The notes under the pieces are model-generated. The model ran no database searches, was not told the DNA's origin, and worked only from the letters and a program-made list of their open reading frames with translations. A stretch of DNA of 64,000 nt from Maribacter halichondriae (GTDB lineage: Bacteria > Bacteroidota > Bacteroidia > Flavobacteriales > Flavobacteriaceae): the NCBI RefSeq assembly GCF_027474825.1, contig NZ_CP107030.1, forward strand, positions 248,001-312,000, given 5' to 3'. The number at the start of each line of letters is the position of its first letter. Position 1 is the stretch's first letter. Of this stretch, positions 9,927-18,319 are shown piece by piece. The position numbers and the translations under genes were made by a program.

Positions 9927-11126
9927 ATGAAAAAATTAATCCTATTTTGGGCTTGCGGCCTTATCTATAGCTTGGCGTATTCCCAAACAGAAAATTCCAT
10001 CTCAAAAGAGCTGACCGATTCATTGAAGCAAATCTTCAAACGAGGTTATATCAACGGGTTTTCGGTCGCCATTGTGAGTTCGGATTCCACCCTATATAAC
10101 AAGGCATTTGGATATGCCGATATTTCAGAAAAAAAGAAATACACGGCAAGTACCATACAACCTATAGCCTCGATCTCAAAAACGGCTATCGGCATATCAT
10201 TGTTGAAAGCTCAGGAAATGGGTAAACTGAAACTCGATGACCCCATCAATCAATACTTGCCTTTTTCCGTTGTAAATCCCTATTTTCCAGAGGAAAACAT
10301 TACCATAAGACAGTTGGCATCGCATACTTCCACCATAAAAGATGCATCGCAATATGACGGCCGAGGGTATGTTTTGAGGGAAAAAAGCAACGCTGGCAAA
10401 AAAGTGGAAAAGAATTTTCGACCTCCGAACGAACTAATGGATTATGCAGTGTTATTGGAAAAAATACTAAGTATTGACGGTGATTGGTACAAGAAAAAGA
10501 ACTTCATCAAAAAAAAGCCAGGGGTTATTTTTGAATATTCGAACCTCGGTGCAGGGCTGGCAGCCTTGGTATTGGAGAATGCAGTAGGCGAATCGTTTCC
10601 GAAGTTTACCAAGACCCATATTTTCGAACCTTTGGGGATGTCAGACACCGGCTGGTCTTTAAAAGATGTTGATGGTTCAAAACATACCAAACTATATGCC
10701 GACCAAAACACGGAACTGGCCCCATATCAATTGGTCAATTATCCGGACGGGGGTATGATTACTTCATCAACCGATCTTGGCAGGTACCTGATCGAGTTGA
10801 TTTCCGGGTATAATCGGAACGGTACGCTGCTCAGGGCAGAAAGTTATACCGAATTGTTTTCCCCGAACCTAAACGATGAAAATCATAAAGACCGAAGTGA
10901 AAGTGCCTATAATGACGAATATAATATGGGCATTTTTATGGGAATGTCAGCAAAGGGTCAAATAGGGCATTCTGGTGGAGATCCTGCTGTAACGACTTTG
11001 ATGTTCTTTAATTCGGAGACCAAAATCGGTAAACTCCTAATCGCTAACACAGTATTGAGCAAAGAGGGAATTAAGGAGTTTATCGACATTTTCAAAATGC
11101 TCGCGTCTTACGAAACTAAACTGTAA
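9927..11126 (+). CDS. serine hydrolase, beta-lactamase/PBP4* family
   Basis: A 399-residue exported protein (Sec signal ending near SLAYSQ, residue 20) of the beta-lactamase class C / AmpH-like fold (PF00144). The catalytic SxxK is SISK (Ser82 to Lys85), the second motif is YSN in FEYSNLGAG, and the third is HSGG in GQIGHSGGDP. Family members are esterases, D-aminopeptidases or carboxypeptidases; resistance activity cannot be inferred. It starts after the M81 remnant and converges on a DUF2461 gene, with stop codons overlapping by 11 bases. Gene call firm, substrate unknown. Confidence 0.9.
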   Translation: MKKLILFWACGLIYSLAYSQTENSISKELTDSLKQIFKRGYINGFSVAIVSSDSTLYNKAFGYADISEKKKYTASTIQPIASISKTAIGISLLKAQEMGKLKLDDPINQYLPFSVVNPYFPEENITIRQLASHTSTIKDASQYDGRGYVLREKSNAGKKVEKNFRPPNELMDYAVLLEKILSIDGDWYKKKNFIKKKPGVIFEYSNLGAGLAALVLENAVGESFPKFTKTHIFEPLGMSDTGWSLKDVDGSKHTKLYADQNTELAPYQLVNYPDGGMITSSTDLGRYLIELISGYNRNGTLLRAESYTELFSPNLNDENHKDRSESAYNDEYNMGIFMGMSAKGQIGHSGGDPAVTTLMFFNSETKIGKLLIANTVLSKEGIKEFIDIFKMLASYETKL

Positions 11127-11768
11127 GCGCATGATTTAAATATCTTCTAAAGGGGAGCATCTCTTTGTAAACCCCAATTACTTTTTTCTCAAAATTATCT
11201 TTGAGGACTTCTTTTGTAGAAAACTCCATGGCAACGGCAAAAGTCTTATTTCGCAATAAATCGATATGCGGGTGGTCGTTAGAAAATCCTTTCGGGGCGT
11301 TGATGAGTTTTACATCTTCGTAAAGTCCGCTAAAGGTTTCTTCGAAAGATTTTTTATTCAAAATCTTTTTTAATTCCTCCCCATTATAGTCGATGGCATC
11401 ACGAATGCTACGTAACCGTTTTGGATCGGGTCGCCAAAGACCGCCGGCGAACATAGAACGTTCAATTCCGATTTCAATATAGAAGTCTCCGGTCCCCGGG
11501 CGCTTATCAAATCCGGCACCAAAATGGTCTTTATAGATTGGTTTGTTCGGGTGAAACATCAAATTATTATTGATGCGATTGATGCCTTTTTTACCGGGAG
11601 TGTCGTAATACTCATCATCAATTTCGGCAAGGACTGCGTTCATTTTATCCAACCACCCAATATAGTCATCACGGACTTCTTTGTACCATTTTCGATTGGC
11701 ATCCATCCATTCTTTTGAGTTGTTTTTTGGAGTTCTTTAAGGAAATTGATTAGTTTTTTGAAGTTCAT
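11116..11768 (-). CDS. DUF2461 family protein, frameshifted near its start
   Basis: Restored length 217 residues, the usual size for DUF2461/TIGR02453. An ATG at 11768 gives MNFKKLINFLKELQK, but this frame is then out of phase with the conserved body (KEWMDANRKWYKEVRDDY, FIEIG-like core, RRYLNHAL end). The run of six Ts (plus strand) at 11723-11728 should be seven; then LQKNNSKEWMDANRK reads through. The downstream ATG at 11706 alone would lose the conserved start. The function of the family is unknown. It is transcribed towards the serine hydrolase. Confidence 0.82.
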
Positions 11769-11775
11769 TTTTGTT

Positions 11776-11911
11776 CGTCATTGCGCGCTTTGCTACCGAA
11801 GGTAGGGCAAAGCGAAGCAATATGTTATTTTGATTCTAAAAGTCCCTAAGATTTATTTGCCCAAAGTTACAAATTTGACAGATTGCTTCGTCGTGCCCCC
11901 GCGAAATGACG
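11776..11911. repeat. pair of oppositely oriented extragenic repeats
   Basis: Two copies of a CGTCATTGCG...GAAGCAAT-type element lie in opposite orientation: 11776-11825 (with an internal hairpin CGCTTTGC/GCAAAGCG and TACC/GGTA) and 11881-11911 (GATTGCTTCGTC...CGAAATGACG). Similar short elements are common between genes in flavobacterial genomes. They may serve as terminators between the DUF2461 and AIM24 genes. Confidence 0.6.
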
Positions 11912-11916
11912 TGTTC

Positions 11917-12714
11917 CTAAAACCCACGATCTCCACCAACAATATCGCCTAGAGTGCCTAGAATACTACCCTCGCCCTTATCTTTTCCACCTCTGGGAAT
12001 GGCTGCTAAAACACGACCTGCCAATCTGCTAAAAGGCAGGGATTGAACATAAACGGTTCCCGGGCCACGCAGCGTAGCGAAGAAAAGACCTTCACCGCCG
12101 AAAACGGTGTTCTTGATGCCACCTACGAACTCAATATCGTAATCCACGGTCTGTGAAAAGCCTACGATACAACCTGTATCGACTTTTAAAACTTCTCCCA
12201 CCGCAAGTTCTTTTTTGGCTAAAGTACCCCCCGCATGTACGAAGGCCATGCCGTCACCTTCGAGCTTTTGCATGATAAAACCTTCGCCACCGAAGAGTCC
12301 TCGACCCAGTTTTTTGGAGAACTCGATTCCGACAGATACCCCTTTTGCAGCACAGAGAAAGGCATCTTTTTGACAGATGAACTTTCCATTTTTCTCGGAA
12401 AGATCAATAGGTAAAATTTTTCCAGGATAGGGCGATGCAAAACTAACCATTTTCTTTCCTTGCCCCACATTTAAAAAGGCGGTCATAAAAAGACTTTCTC
12501 CGGTCAATATTCTCTTACCAGCGGAAAAGATTTTGCCAAGAACCCCGGTATCCTGATTCGAGCCATCTCCAAAAATGGTATCCATTTTAATGTCGGATTC
12601 CATCATCATAAAACTGCCCGCCTCTGCCACGACGGCTTCTTGTGGATCGAGTTCAATTTCTACGTATTGCATTTCCTCGCCGTAAATCTGGTAATCTATT
12701 TCGTGTGCGTTCAT
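11917..12714 (-). CDS. AIM24 / TIGR00266 family protein
   Basis: A 265-residue protein starting MNAHEIDYQIYGEEMQYVEI, with Gly-rich beta-strand segments such as GGEGFIMQKLEGDG and FGGEGLFFATL typical of the AIM24 (PF01987) double-stranded beta-helix family. Bacterial members are cytosolic or membrane-associated proteins of unknown biochemical role. No signal peptide or membrane segment is seen. It has its own intergenic region on each side; the 145 bases upstream (12715-12859) hold no gene. Confidence 0.88.
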   Translation of the reverse strand: MNAHEIDYQIYGEEMQYVEIELDPQEAVVAEAGSFMMMESDIKMDTIFGDGSNQDTGVLGKIFSAGKRILTGESLFMTAFLNVGQGKKMVSFASPYPGKILPIDLSEKNGKFICQKDAFLCAAKGVSVGIEFSKKLGRGLFGGEGFIMQKLEGDGMAFVHAGGTLAKKELAVGEVLKVDTGCIVGFSQTVDYDIEFVGGIKNTVFGGEGLFFATLRGPGTVYVQSLPFSRLAGRVLAAIPRGGKDKGEGSILGTLGDIVGGDRGF

Positions 12715-12859
12715 TCTATATAGTTTTTTGTTGATGGTTGTTAGTTGTTGGTAAATCTTTAAATGTTACAATATTTTCAAAGTTTTTCAGATAATTTCTT
12801 GGTTCATCTTTCCAAAAAAAAATTAAGGTATCGCTTTGTCATCCATCAAATAGCAACCT

Positions 12860-13336
12860 TCAACTCTTAACCCTCACCGTCCACTCAAAATTAAAGGTAG
12901 ACACCACTACCCCATCTTCATTCACTCCGACTGATTTCATCCAAAAGGTCTGCCCCTCGCCAGTTGCCACAGTTCTTTGAATGGCCTCCCCGATTAAAAA
13001 CCCGTCTTCGCATGTAAAGGTTATTCTACCTGTGGCTTTCTTGGAGAAATTAGCATTATTATTCGCAACCAGCATGGAGATTTTCTTACCACTTTCGCGA
13101 ATTTGATTGATGACCATGGCACCTGTGCTTAGCTCGGCAGCCATACCCTGTATAGCCCAAAACATCGACTTAAACGGATTCTGATTACGCCAACTATGGG
13201 TTACGGTTACCACGCATCGCTGCTCATTTATCGATTTTACCCGCACACCCGTCCACCAAGCGGCCGGTAATTTGAAAAAAGTGAATTTATTGAATTTACT
13301 AGCGGTAACGCCCATATTTACGTATGATTTCCTCAA
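12860..13336 (-). CDS. DUF4442 hotdog-fold protein
   Basis: A single hotdog-fold domain of the DUF4442 type (acyl-CoA thioesterase-like), recognised by LPAAWWTGVRVKSIN, the RNQNPFKSMFWAIQGMAAELSTG helix region and a beta-strand-rich C-terminus. The conserved part begins MGVTASKFNKF, so translation may start at 13315 (about 151 residues) instead of 13336 (158 residues). Its thioesterase activity is an inference from the fold. It is divergent from the DUF4870 gene, with 112 bases between the two starts. Confidence 0.82.
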   Translation of the reverse strand: MRKSYVNMGVTASKFNKFTFFKLPAAWWTGVRVKSINEQRCVVTVTHSWRNQNPFKSMFWAIQGMAAELSTGAMVINQIRESGKKISMLVANNNANFSKKATGRITFTCEDGFLIGEAIQRTVATGEGQTFWMKSVGVNEDGVVVSTFNFEWTVRVKS

Positions 13337-13397
13337 AAGTATTGAAAATATCCCAATATATATTTGTTAAACTTTTGTTAATATTTAGTACTGTGTG

Positions 13398-13429
13398 TTG
13401 CATAGTACCTTCTTTTAGATATATATTTG
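13398..13429 (+). promoter_or_regulatory. Bacteroidetes-type promoter of the DUF4870 gene
   Basis: TTG at 13398-13400 and TATATTTG at 13422-13429 match the -33 (TTG) and -7 (TAnnTTTG) boxes of Bacteroidetes sigma-A promoters, with a 21-base spacer. The start codon follows 20 bases later. Confidence 0.55.
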
Positions 13430-13448
13430 TATAAGAAATTACTAAGCT

Positions 13449-13919
13449 ATGACAGATACATTGACCAAGCACGAAAAAAATTTGTCCGCTATCATACATG
13501 CGTCGACCCTTTCGAAGTACTTTATTCCTTTTGGGAACTTTTTACTTCCGTTAGTATTATGGACGGCCAATAAGAACGATCATGCATTCGTGGACTATAA
13601 CGGAAAGCAGGCGTTGAATTTTCAAATAAGTATTTTACTATACAGCGTGGTCCTTGCGGCGATAACAGGAATCTTGTTCTTCGTTTTCGCTTTTGAGTTT
13701 GTAGGTTTTATCGACATCTTCGATTTGAACCGCCACGATCTATCTGAATTCAGCCATGACCATTCGGGCTGGGGCATTCATATCATTTTTATGATTACGG
13801 CGGGTATGCTCGGACTAGGACTTTTGGTACTTGACGTCGTATGTACCATTCTAGCCACTTTGAAAAGTGGTAAAGGCGAAAAATATGTTTATCCGTTTAC
13901 GATAAACTTTATAAAATAA
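13449..13919 (+). CDS. DUF4870 (Tic20-like) membrane protein
   Basis: A 156-residue integral membrane protein with four hydrophobic stretches. The DUF4870 hallmark is FVDYNGKQALNFQISILLY after a first helix pair, and the C-terminus carries the GEKYVYPFTINFIK ending typical of the family. Function is unknown; in flavobacteria such genes often sit beside PadR and PspC genes, as here. Start at ATG 13449, supported by the promoter upstream. Confidence 0.87.
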   Translation: MTDTLTKHEKNLSAIIHASTLSKYFIPFGNFLLPLVLWTANKNDHAFVDYNGKQALNFQISILLYSVVLAAITGILFFVFAFEFVGFIDIFDLNRHDLSEFSHDHSGWGIHIIFMITAGMLGLGLLVLDVVCTILATLKSGKGEKYVYPFTINFIK

Positions 13920-13997
13920 TGAAGTATCGAAAAACATTAATAGCTGAAACTATATGCACTGGTATTTCCAGCAGGTTGATCAGCTTACATTAAAACG

Positions 13998-14060
13998 AAT
14001 CATCAATCAAAGGGTACTCATCATACCCGGTAGTAAATAGGAGTTTAATCATCAATCAAA
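13998..14060. repeat. 14-base direct repeat upstream of the PadR gene
   Basis: AATCATCAATCAAA occurs at 13998-14011 and again at 14047-14060 (49 bases start to start), with partial copies (ATCAATCATCAAG) following. The 252 bases between the DUF4870 and PadR genes otherwise hold nothing I recognise. They could be regulator-binding sites for PadR autoregulation, but this is a guess. Confidence 0.45.
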
Positions 14061-14171
14061 AATCAATCATCAAGATGTTTATTCATCGATTAGAAAACGA
14101 ACAGTTAAACTATGCAGACGCAAATTTCAGACATACCAGAAAGAGTTCCGCATAAAAAGAAAAAAGAAATT

Positions 14172-14501
14172 ATGAATGTAGAAAATACAAAAGCACAAAT
14201 GCGCAAAGGGGTATTGGAATACTGCATACTTTCCATATTGAACGGAAGGGACAAATATGCATCCGAAATTCTTGAGACCCTAAAAGACGCCAAGATGCTC
14301 GTAGTAGAGGGTACGATCTATCCCCTATTGACCCGGCTAAAGAATGCGGGGCTGCTCAACTACCGTTGGGAAGAGTCCACCTCTGGGCCGCCAAGAAAGT
14401 ACTATACGTTGACAGAAACAGGTAAACTATTCCTAAAAGAATTGGATACCACCTGGGACGAATTGAGAAATGCCACCAATGTGGTGACGAAAAACAAATA
14501 G
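14172..14501 (+). CDS. PadR family transcriptional regulator
   Basis: A 109-residue winged-helix regulator. I choose ATG 14172 (MNVENTKAQMRKGVLEYCIL), because the conserved PadR domain begins immediately there and the in-frame leader from 14112 is not conserved in type. DNA-binding region: YASEILETLKDAKMLVVEGTIYPLLTRLKNAGLL, then the wing with SGPPRKYYTLTETGK. It precedes the PspC-type gene by 69 bases and probably controls that membrane-stress block, as in related flavobacteria. The ligand or signal is unknown. Confidence 0.9.
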   Translation: MNVENTKAQMRKGVLEYCILSILNGRDKYASEILETLKDAKMLVVEGTIYPLLTRLKNAGLLNYRWEESTSGPPRKYYTLTETGKLFLKELDTTWDELRNATNVVTKNK

Positions 14502-14519
14502 CCACAAAAAACAGACCCA

Positions 14520-14546
14520 GTCCTTCGACTCCGCTCAGGATGACAA
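14520..14546. repeat. short extragenic repeat (CTTCGACTCCGCTCAGGATGAC type)
   Basis: The segment GTCCTTCGACTCCGCTCAGG followed by ATGACAA, with TCCT/AGGA ends able to pair, is of the short interspersed type seen in many Bacteroidetes genomes. It separates PadR from the PspC gene without an obvious terminator T-run. Confidence 0.5.
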
Positions 14547-14570
14547 GAAAGGGTAAAAAAACATCAAAAA

Positions 14571-16358
14571 ATGAACAAGACAGTAAATATTAATCTCGCA
14601 AACAGGCTTTTTCATATTGACGAACAGGCCTATAACAAAATGCGCCGTTATCTCGAATCGATAAAACGTTCCTTTGCTAATACGCCAGGTAGCGATGAGA
14701 TCATGGCCGATATCGAAGCACGTATCGCCGAACTTTTTTATGAAAAACTGGAAAACGAACGGCAGGTAATCACTGAAAAAGAAGTCGATGAAGTCATCAC
14801 CATCATGGGCCAGCCCGAAGATTATATGGTTGATGAAGACATATTTGAAGATGAACCCCAATCAAGCAGATCAAGTAGCGCAGCGAAACGCTCTAAAAAA
14901 CTATATCGTGATACCGACGAGAAATATGTAGCTGGGGTATCCTCAGGATTGGGACACTATTTCGGAATAGATGCTCTTTGGGTACGATTGCTTTGGATAT
15001 TCTTGACCATTTTTTCAGGTGGAGGGTTCATCTTGATTTACGGTCTCTTATGGATATTGATTCCCGAGGCCGCGACAACCTCCCAAAAATTGGATATGAA
15101 GGGGGAAGCGATCAACATAAGCAATATTGAACGAAAAGTAAAAGAAGGTTTTGACGAAGTTGCCGATAGGGTAAAAAGTGTGGACTACGAAGGTGTGGGA
15201 AACAAAGTAAAAAGCAGCGGTAAGACTTTTTTTGATACCCTGGGCGATATTATCATGTTCTTCTTCAAAATTTTCGGAAAGTTCATAGGTATCCTATTGA
15301 TTATCATAGGGGCCGCTACGATTATCGGTCTGTTCATTGGTCTCTTTACGGTAGGTATTTTAGATATGGTACATATCCCTGGGGTGGATTTCTACAATAT
15401 CGTCAATGCGACCAATACCCCAGTATGGTTGGTATCGTTGCTTGGATTTTTCGCCATCGGCATTCCGTTTTTCTTCCTTTTATATTTAGGATTGAAGATT
15501 TTGGTCAACAACTTAAAATCCATCGGTAATATCGCTAAGTTCTCCTTATTGGGCCTATGGTTGATCTCGTTGATTACGTTGATCGTACTCGGGATCAAAG
15601 AGGCAGCGGCACATGCCTATTCCGGAAGTACGACCACTGAAAACGAATTGGTCTTTAATCAGCCAATAGATACCTTAAATATTGTTATGAAAGCCACCGA
15701 TATTCCTAATGACGGAAATCGCATCGGAATCAACGGTATGCGATTGAATTTTAATGAAGAAGGTCAAGAAGAATTGGTTTCGGAAGATGTACGGGTATAC
15801 TTGAAAAAATCGAAAGATAGTATTGCTCGAATCGAGATACGTAAAAATGCAGATGGTAGCTCGTTCCAAAGTGCCAAGGAAACTGCGGAAAGAATCGACT
15901 ATAGCTATGTTATCGAAGGAAACAGCATTATACTGAACGATTTTCTGACTACTCCAAGGGAAAACAAGTTCAAAGATCAAGAGGTACGTGTCAATTTGTT
16001 TTTACCGGTAGGTACGATTATCGATTATGATCGCTCGAATAGTCGCTGTTCAACGATTCGTGCAACTAACGATAGGGATATGAACGGTTGTGATTTCGAG
16101 GATTACATATGGAAACTGAACCCAAAAGGCGAATGGGAGTGCCAAAATTGCCCTGAAAATGAATGGAATGACGATGATGATGAAGGCAATAACCGCATCA
16201 ACATCAATGAAGATGGAATCGACATCAATATCAAAGATGAAACGGATTCGTTCAAAATGAAAATCAATGAAGATGGTGTCGAAATCAAAGCAAAGGATAG
16301 CCGCGATAGTGTAGACATCAATATAAATGACAAAGGTGTGAAGATAGATGCCGATTAA
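14571..16358 (+). CDS. PspC domain membrane protein with repetitive acidic tail
   Basis: A 595-residue envelope protein. Residues 1-90 form a conserved cytoplasmic HTH-like segment (MNKTVNINLANRLFHIDEQAYNK); a PspC domain follows (about 108-170: KLYRDTDEKYVAGVSSGLGHYFGIDALWVRLLW), then four more membrane helices up to about residue 345. A large soluble C-terminal region ends in three near-repeats (ININEDGIDINIKDE, MKINEDGVEIKAKDS, ININDKGVKIDAD) rich in Asp and Asn. PspC proteins act in envelope-stress responses. The PadR gene upstream and head-GIN gene downstream suggest one stress-related unit. Confidence 0.88.
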   Translation: MNKTVNINLANRLFHIDEQAYNKMRRYLESIKRSFANTPGSDEIMADIEARIAELFYEKLENERQVITEKEVDEVITIMGQPEDYMVDEDIFEDEPQSSRSSSAAKRSKKLYRDTDEKYVAGVSSGLGHYFGIDALWVRLLWIFLTIFSGGGFILIYGLLWILIPEAATTSQKLDMKGEAINISNIERKVKEGFDEVADRVKSVDYEGVGNKVKSSGKTFFDTLGDIIMFFFKIFGKFIGILLIIIGAATIIGLFIGLFTVGILDMVHIPGVDFYNIVNATNTPVWLVSLLGFFAIGIPFFFLLYLGLKILVNNLKSIGNIAKFSLLGLWLISLITLIVLGIKEAAAHAYSGSTTTENELVFNQPIDTLNIVMKATDIPNDGNRIGINGMRLNFNEEGQEELVSEDVRVYLKKSKDSIARIEIRKNADGSSFQSAKETAERIDYSYVIEGNSIILNDFLTTPRENKFKDQEVRVNLFLPVGTIIDYDRSNSRCSTIRATNDRDMNGCDFEDYIWKLNPKGEWECQNCPENEWNDDDDEGNNRININEDGIDINIKDETDSFKMKINEDGVEIKAKDSRDSVDININDKGVKIDAD

Positions 16359-16462
16359 ATTAGGCCTTTACGATTCATCCGAAACATTCGACGATCCAGT
16401 CATATAAACTATACAGATACGACTTAAAACAACAATTTTACATCAATCTTAAAACAACGATC

Positions 16463-17194
16463 ATGACAACTTTAGCACGAATTGCAATTGCAGTATTAGT
16501 AAGTATATTTTTATCGTCCTGTGGGTTCGATATCAATATCGGGGACTTTGGTACTGGTATCTCAGGAAACGGTAATGTAGTAACCGAAGAACGTGACATA
16601 ACCGAAGATTTTACCGAAGTCTTGGCTTCCGAAGGAATACAGGTTTATGTAACACAGGCCGACGAATTCGAAATTTCAGTCGAGGCCGATGAAAATGTAA
16701 TGGACCTCATCGGTACCGACATCCGAAATGGTAAATTAAAGATTCATGCCATCGAGAATATCGGGCGTGCCACAAAAAAAGTATACGTATCCTTACCCGA
16801 CGTAACCGCCCTGAAAGGCAGCAGTGGTTCTCATCTGACTACAGAAAGCACCATCAAGGCCGATATTCTTGAAATAGACGCTAGTAGTGGAGCTTTAATG
16901 AGTATTGAAATCAATGCAGACCAAGTAGACATTGAAGCCAGCAGCGGCGCAAATTTAACTGTTGCGGGCGGAAGCGATAAGACGTATGTAGATGCTAGTC
17001 AAGGAGCAAATATCAATGCAAAAGAATTAATGGCCAAGAGTTGCAACGCCGGGGCAAGCAGCGGTGCCAATATTCGTATCAATGTTTCGGACGAATTGAC
17101 TGCAGATGCCAGTAGTGGAGGAAATATCTCCTATACTGGGGATGCCAATGTAACCACAAAGAAATCAGTTTCGGGTAGCGTTCATAAATACTAG
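16463..17194 (+). CDS. head-GIN domain lipoprotein (DUF2807)
   Basis: A 243-residue lipoprotein (signal ending LSSCGF, Cys20) with a putative auto-transporter adhesin head-GIN domain (DUF2807, PF10988). It shows the repeated beta-helix turns DASSGAL, EASSGAN, DASQGAN, GASSGAN and DASSGGN, spaced about 16-20 residues. It is expected to sit on the outer or inner membrane facing the periplasm or outside. The role is unknown but it commonly follows PspC genes. A strong hairpin terminator lies 37 bases after the stop. Confidence 0.88.
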   Translation: MTTLARIAIAVLVSIFLSSCGFDINIGDFGTGISGNGNVVTEERDITEDFTEVLASEGIQVYVTQADEFEISVEADENVMDLIGTDIRNGKLKIHAIENIGRATKKVYVSLPDVTALKGSSGSHLTTESTIKADILEIDASSGALMSIEINADQVDIEASSGANLTVAGGSDKTYVDASQGANINAKELMAKSCNAGASSGANIRINVSDELTADASSGGNISYTGDANVTTKKSVSGSVHKY

Positions 17195-17230
17195 TATACG
17201 GTTATAAAAGTTAAACCACCTAATATAATG

Positions 17231-17260
17231 ACCCAGATTCGCCTACCGAATCTGGGTTTT
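17231..17260 (+). terminator. rho-independent terminator after the head-GIN gene
   Basis: Perfect 11-base stem ACCCAGATTCG (17231-17241) / CGAATCTGGGT (17247-17257) with a 5-base loop and a short T-run following. Confidence 0.8.
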
Positions 17261-17308
17261 CATTTCAAAGTATCGAAGGTTTATCTATATTAGTACAAAC
17301 CTTATACG

Positions 17309-18319
17309 ATGCAACTCGGCCTCAAAAAATACACCCTCCCATTAAAACATACCTTCAGTATCTCAAGGGAGTCCCATGACGTTCAAGACACCTTAATTGT
17401 TGGTCTTTCATTAGATGACAAAACGGGCTATGGTGAGGCCACTTCAAACTCGTACTATGGGGTTACCATTGAAAGTATGGTTTCCGAAATCGAGTCCTTA
17501 CGAAACGAAATTAAAACATTCGAGCTGACCGATCCAAAGACGTTCCATCAATTTCTGGTGGAAAGAAAGTTGAGCAACTTCGCTATTTGCGCGTTGGACT
17601 TGGCCGCCTGGGATCTGTTCGGAAAACTAAAAAGCAAACCTTTGTATAAACTTTGGGGTACTTCGAACGAAAATTATCCTGTAACGAACTATACCATTGG
17701 CATTGCGCCCATAGAAAAAATGGTTGCCAAAATGAAAGAACTACCTTGGCCGATCTATAAAATAAAGCTGGGTACGGATGATGATGTGAATATTGTCAAA
17801 GAACTTCGCAAACATACCGATGCCATTTTTAGAATCGATGCCAATTGCGCATGGACCGCCCAAGAAACTATAATCAATGCTCCCCAACTCAAAGATTTAG
17901 GGGTTGAGTTTTTAGAACAACCCTTGAAGGCCGATGATTGGGAAGGCATGGAAAAAGTGATGCATCATAGTGTGTTGCCGGTGATTTCCGATGAAAGTTG
18001 TATCGTTGAAAACGATGTCGAAAAGTGTGGACTCCATTACAGCGGTATCAATATTAAATTGACGAAGTGCGGGGGCCTTACCCCTGCCCTACGCATGATT
18101 CAGAAAGGGAAGGAAATGGGTCTCAAAATCATGGTTGGCTGCATGACGGAATCAACCGTGGGCATCTCGGCCATCGCTCAACTTTTACCACAATTGGATT
18201 ATGTTGACATGGATGGCCCCCTATTAATAAAGGAAGATATAGCGGATGGAATCAAAATTCTGAACAATGGCAAATTGGTGTTTCCGAAACTTGGTGGAAG
18301 TGGAATAACGTTACGATAA
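17309..18319 (+). CDS. dipeptide epimerase (enolase superfamily)
   Basis: A 336-residue member of the muconate-lactonizing subgroup of the enolase superfamily, of the L-Ala-D/L-Glu epimerase type. The KxK catalytic pair is in IYKIKLGTD (about residues 150-155), the metal ligands are Asp in RIDANCAW, Glu in EQPL and Asp in ISDES, and the second base Lys lies in INIKLTKCGG. It probably epimerises a dipeptide from peptidoglycan recycling or from the diet; exact specificity cannot be told. Its stop codon overlaps the next start by one base (TAATG), so it is translationally coupled to a PLP enzyme. Confidence 0.87.
   Translation: MQLGLKKYTLPLKHTFSISRESHDVQDTLIVGLSLDDKTGYGEATSNSYYGVTIESMVSEIESLRNEIKTFELTDPKTFHQFLVERKLSNFAICALDLAAWDLFGKLKSKPLYKLWGTSNENYPVTNYTIGIAPIEKMVAKMKELPWPIYKIKLGTDDDVNIVKELRKHTDAIFRIDANCAWTAQETIINAPQLKDLGVEFLEQPLKADDWEGMEKVMHHSVLPVISDESCIVENDVEKCGLHYSGINIKLTKCGGLTPALRMIQKGKEMGLKIMVGCMTESTVGISAIAQLLPQLDYVDMDGPLLIKEDIADGIKILNNGKLVFPKLGGSGITLR

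Noticed and set aside
9927-11126. Antibiotic-resistance beta-lactamase
   Set aside because: The SxxK/YxN motifs are shared by many esterases and peptidases of the fold; the size and context fit a general serine hydrolase.
14074-14154. 26-codon open frame before the PadR gene
   Set aside because: Too short, no ribosome-binding site and no hydrophobic or conserved pattern; chance is enough to explain it.
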